From contig JAKAOC010000084.1 of assembly GCA_021823385.1 (NCBI GenBank), forward strand, positions 1 to 8,265: DNA of 8,265 bases. Reading direction: 5' to 3'. The number at the start of each line of letters is the position of its first letter. Position 1 is the stretch's first letter. The notes beneath the pieces were generated by a model that was given only the letters and a program-made list of their open reading frames with translations, was not told the DNA's origin and did not search any database. Both the position numbers and the translations under genes were made by a program. Below, in pieces: positions 1-6,103 of the stretch. Source of the DNA: Actinomycetes bacterium. Its GTDB lineage: Bacteria > Actinomycetota > Acidimicrobiia > Acidimicrobiales > Acidimicrobiaceae.

Positions 1-143
1 GTTGGGGCTGGCTTGCATTGGGGGAGCAAGTCCGCGCCCTCTCCTTGGTCGGAATGCTTGTTGTGCTCGCTGGGCTGTGGATGCTCCTCGGCGCCGGTGC
101 CGCAAGCGCGCAACCCGAATCCCTGGTCGAGCCAGCAAATTAA
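1..143 (+). CDS. EamA/DMT-superfamily transporter, C-terminal end only
   Basis: The third frame is open from the left edge to TAA at 141-143 and gives 46 residues. It starts with ALGEQVRALSLVGMLVVLAG, continues into another short hydrophobic stretch, and ends in a polar tail (QPESLVEPAN). A Gly-Glu followed by a hydrophobic helix rich in Gly and Leu is the usual last transmembrane segment of EamA-type (drug/metabolite) transporters, where LGE precedes the final helix. The other two frames give Cys/Arg-rich, non-protein-like translations. The rest of the gene lies outside the window, so the substrate is unknown. It ends 54 bp before the IclR-type regulator on the same strand and may carry a compound related to the downstream genes, which is inference from position only. 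Confidence 0.6.
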   Translation, partial: WGWLALGEQVRALSLVGMLVVLAGLWMLLGAGAASAQPESLVEPAN

Positions 144-161
144 CTAGTTTCCTGCATTAAG

Positions 162-176
162 TGGAATGCCATTCCA
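162..176. promoter_or_regulatory. IclR-type operator palindrome
   Basis: TGGAATGCCATTCCA is a perfect inverted repeat: 7-bp arms TGGAATG/CATTCCA around a central C. It has the same length, symmetry and outer bases as the known E. coli IclR consensus TGGAAATNATTTCCA. It ends 21 bp before the ATG of the IclR-family gene and would lie where a -35 element is expected, so autorepression is the simplest reading. No second full copy was found in the window. Confidence 0.7.
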
Positions 177-184
177 TTTGCGTC

Positions 185-190
185 TATCAT
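185..190 (+). promoter_or_regulatory. Putative -10 box for a leaderless IclR-gene transcript
   Basis: TATCAT fits the TANNNT pattern of actinobacterial -10 elements. Seven bases separate it from the ATG at 198, so transcription would start at or next to the A of the start codon. No Shine-Dalgarno sequence precedes that ATG, which agrees with a leaderless mRNA. No convincing -35 is visible; its place is occupied by the operator palindrome. Confidence 0.4.
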
Positions 191-197
191 TCTAGTT

Positions 198-1019
198 ATG
201 TCTGCAGGACAAATTGATAGAGCCATGGCAGCTATAAAGCTTCTGGCTTACGCTCCGCAAGGAATGGCGCTTGGCGAAATTGCCGAGCAACTGGATTTGC
301 CCAAAAGCGGCGTCTTTCGACTGCTTGCCGATTTGGTCCGCCTGGGCCTCGTGCGCCAGGACACTGCCGGCGGGAGCTACTTCTTGACCATGGGCCTGGT
401 CTCCTTGGCGTTTCAGCATTTAGCCCACATCGGCGTGGTGGATGCGGCACAGCCAGTCTTGGACCGTCTGGCTGCGGAATCCGCCGAGCTTGTGCGACTC
501 GGAATCATCGACGGTGACCGCCAAGTATGGGTGGCAAAAGCCCAAGGCGCACGTAGCGGGCTCATTTACGACGCGCAAATGGGTGATGTCGCCCAGTTGT
601 CCTGCATGGCATCGGGGCACGCATGGTTGGCCCAACTTGATGAGGCCGAGGCGGTCCGCCTGGTCATGCAGCAAGGCTTGGCCGGCGAAGGGCAATACGG
701 CCCAAACGCGCCACGCACCGTCAGCGAGCTCATCGCCGTACTGGCCGAGACCAGGCAGCGCGGTTACGCCCTGGTGGTGGAAAGCTCCGCTCCCGGAATG
801 TCCGCGATTGCGGCGCCTGTCTACCATCCCACCTCCGGGCTGGTCGTGGGAACGGTAAGCATTGGAGGCCCGTCCGTCAGGCTGAGCCGGGACAGGTTGG
901 AGTCGCTTTCGGGATTTCTCCTGGCCGCAGCCGCTGAGCTTTCGGACCTCTGCGCCGGTTCCCCCTACCTCATGTCGGCCCATCCCTCAGCCGCGGTGCC
1001 GGAGTCCAACCCTCGATAA
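198..1019 (+). CDS. IclR-family transcriptional regulator
   Basis: 273 residues, the usual length for the family. The N-terminus QIDRAMAAIKLLA matches the first helix of the IclR winged helix-turn-helix. The HTH covers about residues 23-46, with GEIAEQLDLPKSGVFRLLAD carrying the recognition helix, followed by the wing (LGLVRQD...YFLTMGL). The effector domain spans about 70-250 and shows typical segments: LSCMASGHAWLAQL (134-147), GYALVVESSAPGMSAIAAPV (189-208) and VGTVSIGGPSVRLS. A second in-frame Met at residue 10 lies inside the DNA-binding domain, so the ATG at 198 is the better start. The gene lies 9 bp upstream of the acyl-CoA dehydrogenase, so it is probably the local regulator of that operon. 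The palindrome at 162-176 is its likely binding site. The effector is unknown; by family precedent it would be a small organic acid or a CoA-pathway intermediate. Confidence 0.93.
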   Translation: MSAGQIDRAMAAIKLLAYAPQGMALGEIAEQLDLPKSGVFRLLADLVRLGLVRQDTAGGSYFLTMGLVSLAFQHLAHIGVVDAAQPVLDRLAAESAELVRLGIIDGDRQVWVAKAQGARSGLIYDAQMGDVAQLSCMASGHAWLAQLDEAEAVRLVMQQGLAGEGQYGPNAPRTVSELIAVLAETRQRGYALVVESSAPGMSAIAAPVYHPTSGLVVGTVSIGGPSVRLSRDRLESLSGFLLAAAAELSDLCAGSPYLMSAHPSAAVPESNPR

Positions 1020-1022
1020 GGA
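1018..1022 (+). promoter_or_regulatory. Ribosome binding site of acyl-CoA dehydrogenase, overlapping the regulator's stop
   Basis: AAGGA lies six bases before the ATG at 1029 and shares two bases with the TAA stop (1017-1019) of the regulator gene. This supports the chosen start and suggests that the two genes are co-transcribed and perhaps translationally coupled. Confidence 0.65.
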
Positions 1023-1028
1023 TCAACA

Positions 1029-2216
1029 ATGGATTTTTCTGTCAGCGAAGAAATGGAAGCCCTGCTTGCCACCATTAGGCGCTTCATCGCCAACGAGCTC
1101 AAGCCGTTGGAGCAAGAGGTAGAGGATTCCGGCGAGCTCGCCCCTGACAAGGCGAGCGGGATCTTCAAAAAGTCCCAGGCGCTAGGCCTCTACGCCATGA
1201 ATGTACCGGAGAAATTTGGCGGCGCCGGGCTCAACGCGGTGGAGACCATGTTGGTCGAGGAGCAATTCGGCCACACCACCGACATTCTGGTCAGGCGAGC
1301 CTTTGGCAACGTCTACGAGGCGCTCTTCGCTGCCAACGAGCTGCAACAGGAACGGTGGCTACGGCCGTGCGTCCGCGGCGAGCGCACCTGCTCCATCGCC
1401 ATCACCGAACCCGACGCCGGCTCGGATGCGGCGAAAATCAAGACGACTGCGCTACGAGACGGGAATTCCTGGATCCTCAACGGCAACAAGCACTTCATCT
1501 CCGACGGACTATTTTCTGATTTCTTCATCGTCTCGGCCATCACCAACCCGTCAGCCGGATCCAAGGGCATCAGCCTGTTCCTCGTCGACAAGTCCCTCGA
1601 TGGCTTGTCCGTAGGCAAGGACCAGAAGATGATGGGACTGAGGGGCACGAGCCACGTCGAGCTCTTCTTTGACAATGTCGTGCTCGGACCAGAGAACATG
1701 CTCGGCGACGAAGGAACCGGCTTCACCCAAATCCTCAACACTCTCGGTCGCGTGCGTTTGGCCCAGGTCGGCGCTCGCGCAGTGGGTAAGGCCTCCCACG
1801 TGCTCGACCTCGTGCTCGACTACGCCAAGGACCGCAAGCAGTTCGGCCAAAGCCTTGGGGAGTTCCAGATGGTCCAGCAGATGATCGCCGACAGCGTCAT
1901 CGATGTCAACGCCGCGCGCACCCTCTTGCTGCGAGCGGCGTGGGAAATCGATCAGGGACGTGATGCTCGCGACTGGATTGCCATGGTCAAGGTTCACGCG
2001 GCGGAGGCGGTCGGGCGCGTCGTTGACCGCGCTGTGCAGATCTTCGGAGGCATGGGCTATTGCAAGGAGTTGAGCATTGAGCGCTATTACCGCGACGCCC
2101 GGGTCTCGCGCATCTATGACGGTGCCTCCGAAATTCATCGCATCGTGATCGCCCGCGACGCTCTGCGTTCCAAGGGCGCGCTGTTCGACTCGCTGGCCAC
2201 CGGCGGCTGGCGCTAG
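1029..2216 (+). CDS. Acyl-CoA dehydrogenase, flavoprotein
   Basis: 395 residues, standard for a single-domain acyl-CoA dehydrogenase: FAD-dependent alpha,beta-desaturation of an acyl-CoA, with electrons passed to ETF in the cytoplasm. The three-part fold is visible: an N-terminal helical domain (about 1-120), a beta domain opening with CSIAITEPDAGSDA (121-134, first family signature, nearly exact), and a C-terminal helical domain from about 240. DRKQFGQSLGEFQMVQQMIA (268-287) and QIFGGMGYCKELSIERYYRD (337-356) are typical; the latter fits the second family signature fully. The catalytic Glu of the MCAD/SCAD group (YEG) is Asp364 here (IYDGASEIHR), and the alternative Glu site of isovaleryl-CoA dehydrogenases appears to be Val242. 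Asp here is also seen in ACAD10/11-like branches, so activity is not excluded. A Shine-Dalgarno sequence supports the start. It is probably in an operon with the regulator and the CoA-transferase. The exact acyl substrate cannot be assigned. Confidence 0.95.
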   Translation: MDFSVSEEMEALLATIRRFIANELKPLEQEVEDSGELAPDKASGIFKKSQALGLYAMNVPEKFGGAGLNAVETMLVEEQFGHTTDILVRRAFGNVYEALFAANELQQERWLRPCVRGERTCSIAITEPDAGSDAAKIKTTALRDGNSWILNGNKHFISDGLFSDFFIVSAITNPSAGSKGISLFLVDKSLDGLSVGKDQKMMGLRGTSHVELFFDNVVLGPENMLGDEGTGFTQILNTLGRVRLAQVGARAVGKASHVLDLVLDYAKDRKQFGQSLGEFQMVQQMIADSVIDVNAARTLLLRAAWEIDQGRDARDWIAMVKVHAAEAVGRVVDRAVQIFGGMGYCKELSIERYYRDARVSRIYDGASEIHRIVIARDALRSKGALFDSLATGGWR

Positions 2217-2299
2217 GCATCATCCGGGTGTTCCAAGTCGGCCTTGGACGCCATTCCCAACTCCATAGTGGATCGACTACGCCGCCTAAATCGGCACGC

Positions 2300-2303
2300 G
2301 GAG
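2300..2303 (+). promoter_or_regulatory. Ribosome binding site that favours the ATG at 2313 for the CoA-transferase
   Basis: GGAG, within GCGGAGAAAG, lies nine bases before the ATG at 2313. The upstream in-frame TTG at 2244 has no comparable site. A stronger-looking GGAGGT at 2345-2350 is 13 bases from an in-frame ATG at 2364, too far to be a clear choice. Confidence 0.4.
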
Positions 2304-2312
2304 AAAGCACAA

Positions 2313-3959
2313 ATGCCCGACGCAAAGAATGACTCGACGCGGTTGGAGGTCAAGCAGGCCCTGATGCGCCATAGCCGGCGCCACATGCGCGCCCAAATGG
2401 TCCCCCAGGTCAGCGCAAAGGAAGTGGTGAGCTGGATCCCTGACGGCGCAACGCTGGCTATCCTCGGCGCTGGTGGCGGGCTGAACGAGGCGACGACCAT
2501 TATTGACGCCCTGGCCGAGCGGGCCGCCGCCGAGGGCTCTCCTTGCGGATTGACGATCGTTCACTCGTCGGGGCTTGGTGACAGGGCCACGCGTGGCATG
2601 TCCCCATTGGCCATTGCCGGCCTCGCCAAGAGAGTCATCGGCGGCCACTGGGGCCAGTCCCCGACTTTGGCCGAGATGGCCTCGCGCAACGAGTTCGAGG
2701 CCTACAACTTCCCTCAGGGCGTCATGTCCCAGCTCTACCGGGCGGCGGCGGCGGGCCATCCGGGGATCCTCACTCACGTCGGGCTTCATACCTTTGTAGA
2801 CCCGCGGTCCAGGGGCGGCAAGCTCAACGAGGTCACCCAGGAGGACCTTATCAAGCTGATGGAGATCGAGGGCAAAGAGTACCTCTACTATCCGACGGTG
2901 CCTGTGGATTTCGCCATTATCAGGGCGACAACTGCCGACGCACTGGGTTATCTCTCAATGGAGGATGAGATTGCCTTCCTTGACACCTTGGCCCTGGCCC
3001 AAGCCACTCACAACAATGGGGGCATCGTCGTCGCCCAGGTCCAGCGCGTGGCCAGGGCCCGCTCCTTGCACCCCAAGTCCGTAAAGGTTCCCGGCTTCCT
3101 CGTCGATGCCGTAGTCGTCGAGCCGGAGCAGCCCCAACTGTATTTCGGTACCATTAATCGCTCGTTCTCGGGTGATTACCAGGTGGAGACAGAGAAGACC
3201 GAGCTCATTCCTCTTGACATGCGCAAGGTGGTGGCGCGCCGGGCCCTCTTGGAGATCAAGCCGGGGGATGTTGGTAACGTCGGCGTCGGGATATCGGACG
3301 GTGTTGGAGTCGTCGCCCAGGAGGAGGGGATCCACGAGGATTTCACCCTGACAGTCGAACTCGGGCCCATTGGCGGCATCTCCATCCAGGGGATCTTCCT
3401 CGGCGCGGGAGTCAACACCGAGGCGGTTCTCGACATGCCTGCCCAGTTCGACTTCTATGACGGTGGTGGTCTCGACGTCGCACTGCTTTCCTTCGCCGAG
3501 GTCGATCAGGCGGGCAATGTCAACGTCCATGCCTTCGGTGGCAAGATCATGGGAACGGGTGGCTTCATCAACATTGCCCAGAACACGAGGAAGGTGATCT
3601 TCAGCGGAACACTTACCGCCGGCGGCCTGGAGGTTGAGGTGAGCCCAGAGGCCATGCGCGTGAAGCGGGAGGGGCGGTTCACCAAGTTCGTCGCGGACAT
3701 GCCCGAAGTTACGTTCTCCGCCGCCTTGGCGCGTGCCGAGGGTCACGAAGTCATCTACATTACGGAAAGAGCCGTGTTTGCCCTCACCGACCAAGGCGTC
3801 ACGCTCACCGAGGTCGCCCCGGGAATGGACATCGAAAGGGACGTCATTGCCCACATGGGCTTCAGGCCGGCACTGTCCAAAGAAGTCAAGGTCATGGATG
3901 AGCGCCTTTTTGCCGAAGGGCTCATGAATATTGCCGAGTGGTGGCGGAATCGGGACTGA
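2313..3959 (+). CDS. Family I CoA-transferase with fused subunits, propionate/acetate CoA-transferase type
   Basis: 548 residues from ATG 2313. The enzyme moves CoA between an acyl-CoA donor and a carboxylate through a glutamyl-CoA thioester. The first half (about residues 30-300) is the alpha-like domain, opening with VSAKEVVSWIPDGATLAI and a Gly-rich stretch. The second half starts at about residue 301 with RRALLEIKPGDVGNVGVGIS. LTVELGPIGG holds the Glu expected to be catalytic (Glu349, codon 3357-3359). Further family blocks are FDFYDGGGLDVALLSFAEVD, GGFINIAQNTRKVIFSGTLT, TERAVFALTDQGVTLTEVAP and a DVIAHMGFRP tail. Homologues of the Pct/YdiF kind begin near VPQVSAKE, so ATG 2397 would give 520 residues, the usual size, while TTG 2244 would give 571. 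The true start is therefore open. It follows the dehydrogenase after 96 bp and probably activates the acid that enzyme oxidises (inference). The donor and acceptor acids are not readable. Confidence 0.9.
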   Translation: MPDAKNDSTRLEVKQALMRHSRRHMRAQMVPQVSAKEVVSWIPDGATLAILGAGGGLNEATTIIDALAERAAAEGSPCGLTIVHSSGLGDRATRGMSPLAIAGLAKRVIGGHWGQSPTLAEMASRNEFEAYNFPQGVMSQLYRAAAAGHPGILTHVGLHTFVDPRSRGGKLNEVTQEDLIKLMEIEGKEYLYYPTVPVDFAIIRATTADALGYLSMEDEIAFLDTLALAQATHNNGGIVVAQVQRVARARSLHPKSVKVPGFLVDAVVVEPEQPQLYFGTINRSFSGDYQVETEKTELIPLDMRKVVARRALLEIKPGDVGNVGVGISDGVGVVAQEEGIHEDFTLTVELGPIGGISIQGIFLGAGVNTEAVLDMPAQFDFYDGGGLDVALLSFAEVDQAGNVNVHAFGGKIMGTGGFINIAQNTRKVIFSGTLTAGGLEVEVSPEAMRVKREGRFTKFVADMPEVTFSAALARAEGHEVIYITERAVFALTDQGVTLTEVAPGMDIERDVIAHMGFRPALSKEVKVMDERLFAEGLMNIAEWWRNRD

Positions 3960-4255
3960 ACGTCCGATCTCATCAAGTGCGCGCGATCGTGGCCACGGGA
4001 TGGTGGTCGCTGCAGCAAGCTTCGGGTGATCTGAAGTGGTCATGGAGATTGCCGACTGCGCCGTCCACTCTGTGACCGTTGAATGGTTGGGGGAGACCGA
4101 AGGGGCCCAAGAGGTGCGGCCCAAGTGCTCCGGGAAAATCAAAAAGCGCGCGATGGTGGTCGCCGGCGCTCTCGCAATGTCTTTAGGAAGACGCCTGCGC
4201 AGGTGGGGAACGTCCTGGCCGGTGAGCGCTGCGGTGCGGGGCGTAGACTTTGCCA
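3960..4255. other. Intergenic stretch without a recognised gene
   Basis: These 296 bp separate the CoA-transferase from the hydrolase. Overlapping open frames that start at 4036 and 4083 run on into the hydrolase gene in other frames, and their translations resemble no family I know. Two 10-bp perfect palindromes, CGTGGCCACG (3988-3997) and CCTGCGCAGG (4194-4203), could be protein sites or chance. No hairpin followed by a T-run ends the upstream gene. The gap suggests that the hydrolase has its own promoter. Confidence 0.5.
4244..4249 (+). promoter_or_regulatory. Putative -10 box for a leaderless hydrolase transcript
   Basis: TAGACT fits TANNNT and lies six bases before the ATG at 4256, almost the same spacing as the proposed -10 of the IclR gene. 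No Shine-Dalgarno sequence stands at a usable distance, which supports a leaderless start. No good -35 is visible. Confidence 0.33.
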
Positions 4256-5044
4256 ATGGCTTGGGCGAAGATTGGGGCGGTCGAGCTCTGCTACGAGATG
4301 GGGGGCAGGCCGGGCGGACCCAGGGTTCTTTTCATCTCCGGCACCGGTGGCGATCTGCGCGCCCGTCCCGGGCCCTTCGACACGAGGCTGGCATCGAGCA
4401 CCGAGCTGTTGGCCTACGACCAGAGGGGCATGGGGCGGACCTCGACTCGTCCGGGGCCGTACACGATGGCGGACTACGCGGATGACGCGGCGGGCCTCCT
4501 GGATTTCGTCGGGTGGGCCGACGCATCGGTGGTCGGCGTCTCCTTTGGTGGCATGGTCGCGCAGGAGCTGGTTCTTCGTCACCCGGCGAAGGTGAAACGT
4601 CTCGTTCTCGCATGCACGTCTTCCGGCGGCAAGGGAGGCTCGTCTTATCCGCTGCACGAATTGGCGGATCTCTCGCCTGAGGACCGCGCCGTCAAGATTC
4701 TGGAGCTGGCCGACACTCGAGTCGATGCCGAAGGACGCGCTACACATGCCATTGCCTGGGAGATTGACCCGGCATGGGCCGAGGAGCCGGGCCGACAGGC
4801 AGGAGCACAGTTGCAGCTGGAGGCGCGCCGTGGGCACGACACCTGGGATCGGCTCCGAAAAGTGCAGTGCCCAACTCTGGTCTGCGGTGGGCTCTTCGAC
4901 GGGATTTCCCCGGTCGAGAACGTCGAGAACCTGGCATCCGCCATCCCTGGGTCTCGGCTCCATTTCTTCAAGGGCGGCCACCACTTCCTGATGCAGGATC
5001 CCGAGGCCTATCCGTTAATTCTCGAATTTCTTCTTCAAGACTGA
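4256..5044 (+). CDS. Alpha/beta-fold hydrolase, serine-type
   Basis: 262 residues, normal for a single-domain alpha/beta hydrolase of the enol-lactonase/esterase type. The strand and oxyanion-loop region VLFISGTGGD is at about 24-33, and LLAYDQRGMGRTS (51-63) is the usual DxRGxGxS block. The nucleophile elbow is GVSFGG with Ser96. The acid residue is probably Asp215 in GGLFDGISP, and the base is His242 in GGHHFLMQDPE, at the spacing to DP typical of the family, so the triad looks complete. The short segment between the halves (about 125-185) forms the cap and carries substrate specificity. There is no signal peptide, so it is cytoplasmic. A TTG at 4250 is in frame two codons earlier; ATG 4256 is preferred. 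It lies downstream of the CoA-transferase on the same strand and could release the carboxylate used by that enzyme (inference). It could equally be an unrelated esterase or lactonase. Confidence 0.9.
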   Translation: MAWAKIGAVELCYEMGGRPGGPRVLFISGTGGDLRARPGPFDTRLASSTELLAYDQRGMGRTSTRPGPYTMADYADDAAGLLDFVGWADASVVGVSFGGMVAQELVLRHPAKVKRLVLACTSSGGKGGSSYPLHELADLSPEDRAVKILELADTRVDAEGRATHAIAWEIDPAWAEEPGRQAGAQLQLEARRGHDTWDRLRKVQCPTLVCGGLFDGISPVENVENLASAIPGSRLHFFKGGHHFLMQDPEAYPLILEFLLQD

Positions 5045-5049
5045 AGAAG
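5030..5049 (+). terminator. Hairpin over the hydrolase stop codon, possible weak terminator
   Basis: CTTCTTCA (5030-5037) and TGAAGAAG (5042-5049) form a perfect 8-bp stem with an AGAC loop. The TGA stop is in the right arm. The stem is AT-rich and is not followed by a T-run, so termination is uncertain. Confidence 0.25.
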
Positions 5050-5307
5050 CGGCCCGTGCCTCACCGCGATTTCAAGGGCCGACGTTGCTCGGCGTCCGTG
5101 CACACAAGAAAGAGGAGATGGTGGTGCCCGTCGGGCCCGACTCCACGGGACGGCATCGCGCCCAAGGCCGTATCTCCCACACCTCGAAATTCCGCTCATC
5201 CGATAGGAACCGGCCCAAAGTTGAATCCGGCGGGGCTCACCCCCGGCAGAACTAGGTACGGCTGTTGTTGCAACTTAACGACGTCGAAAGGGCGGCGGGA
5301 AGGCGCA

Positions 5308-5385
5308 GGACGTACCCGTAACTGCTGAGCTGGAAACGGCCAGCTCCTCCGTTCCCGATCACGGTCCGGGAACCTCGGGTACTCC
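5308..5385. other. Compact three-way-junction element, candidate structured RNA or recombination site
   Basis: Three perfect 7-bp stems are nested within 78 nt. The outer stem is GTACCCG (5312-5318) with CGGGTAC (5376-5382), lengthened by GGA (5308-5310)/TCC (5383-5385) across one bulged C. Hairpin 2 is GAGCTGG (5327-5333) with CCAGCTC (5340-5346) and loop AAACGG. Hairpin 3 is GTTCCCG (5351-5357) with CGGGAAC (5367-5373) and a 9-nt loop that also contains ACGG. The joins are 8, 4 and 2 nt. The short direct repeat CCGTAACT occurs at 5316-5323 and 5384-5391, over and just beyond the outer stem. The strand is unknown because stems alone do not orient it. It matches no RNA class I recognise: it is not a tRNA and has no hammerhead core. 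Confidence 0.5.
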
Positions 5386-6090
5386 GTAACTAGCGATCGC
5401 GCTTTGAGGTCGTATGGCGCGAAGGCGGCCTGTCTGGAACTTCGGTCATGGCCCACCTGATCCCCGGAGGTAGCGGTGGAGTAGCCGTCGTCCTTGAGAT
5501 GCCGACCTGGGGACCCAGCGACCGATGAGCCGGTGAATCAACGCGGGATCTTCCAAAGTGATCATGCTCCGGTCATGTGAGCGTTCACTTTTCGAGCGGC
5601 ATCAACGGTGCGTTCCGCAGCGCTACGTCTTGCTAGGTCAATTGACAATGGAGAGTGCGGCGACACCTGAGGAGCTCTCCTTTGGCATCGCCGGGCCCAC
5701 CGCGGGGATCCCTTCTGCAAATGGGCCTTCCGGGGGGAACCAGCACTGGAATGAGAGAACTTTCAAAAGCAGTCGGCCGCTTGACCAGATGCAAATGCTC
5801 AAGATGCACGGCGCAGGGGCACCTGCAAAGAGGGCTGCCACCGTCTGGGGCACCGGTGGTCACATGGGTTTGGGTGATGGTGCAGTATGCAGATGTACCG
5901 AAAACGGTCAGGTCAACGACCAATAATTGCGGCTTACCAGGGAAAAGTCTCTGATCCAACTGGTGCCCCCGGGGGGCCGGACAACATGGGAACGGACGCG
6001 ACCAGCGGGTTCCCGACGTGCTCTGATTGTCGAAGCCGGCCTTTGGCCGCCGGGCCCGGTGCTGCCCGTGGTTCTGCCATACCAGCTCGC

Positions 6091-6096
6091 AGGAGG
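6091..6096 (+). promoter_or_regulatory. Surviving Shine-Dalgarno sequence of the MBL pseudogene
   Basis: AGGAGG stands seven bases before the ATG at 6104, an ideal distance. It marks the original start of the broken MBL-fold gene. Confidence 0.55.
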
Positions 6097-6103
6097 GCCT
6101 CGA

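Larger units (their letters stand above)
5050..6103. other. Gene-poor kilobase with no recognised coding sequence
   Basis: Open frames exist on both strands (for example 5558-5926 + and 5633-6220 -), but they overlap one another, lack ribosome sites, and translate to Arg/Ser/Pro-rich sequence without family motifs. I see no tRNA, rRNA or CRISPR pattern. Points of structure are a 12-bp perfect palindrome GTCGGGCCCGAC at 5130-5141, the folded element at 5308-5385, a single GCGATCGC at 5393-5400, and the C/G run GCCCCCGGGGGGC at 5965-5977. GC content stays similar to the flanks by eye. The stretch may be decayed genes, a non-coding locus or both. Confidence 0.5.

Noticed and set aside
2955..4256. 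Long minus-strand open frame of 433 codons opposite the CoA-transferase
   Set aside because: It is the antisense shadow of a well-conserved gene; its translation shows no family motif, and GC-rich codon use on the + strand creates such frames.
4036..4595. Two overlapping + strand open frames between the CoA-transferase and the hydrolase
   Set aside because: They run deep into the hydrolase gene in other frames, have no recognisable motifs and overlap each other.
5130..5141. Perfect 12-bp palindrome GTCGGGCCCGAC as an operator or terminator
   Set aside because: It has no loop, no adjacent promoter or gene and is pure GC-rich symmetry; left as a note in the intergenic entry.
5308..5385. tRNA, hammerhead ribozyme, guanidine-II riboswitch or integron attC site
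   Set aside because: There are no tRNA arms or T-loop, no CUGANGA/GAAA core and no RYYYAAC...GTTRRRY ends; the twin ACGG loops alone are not enough for guanidine-II.
5393..5400. GCGATCGC, the HIP1 octamer of cyanobacteria
   Set aside because: It occurs once here; a single copy is expected by chance in GC-rich DNA and nothing else suggests a cyanobacterium.
5558..5926. Open frame of 122 codons on the + strand
   Set aside because: It has no ribosome site and its composition resembles translated non-coding GC-rich DNA; overlapping frames of similar length exist on both strands.
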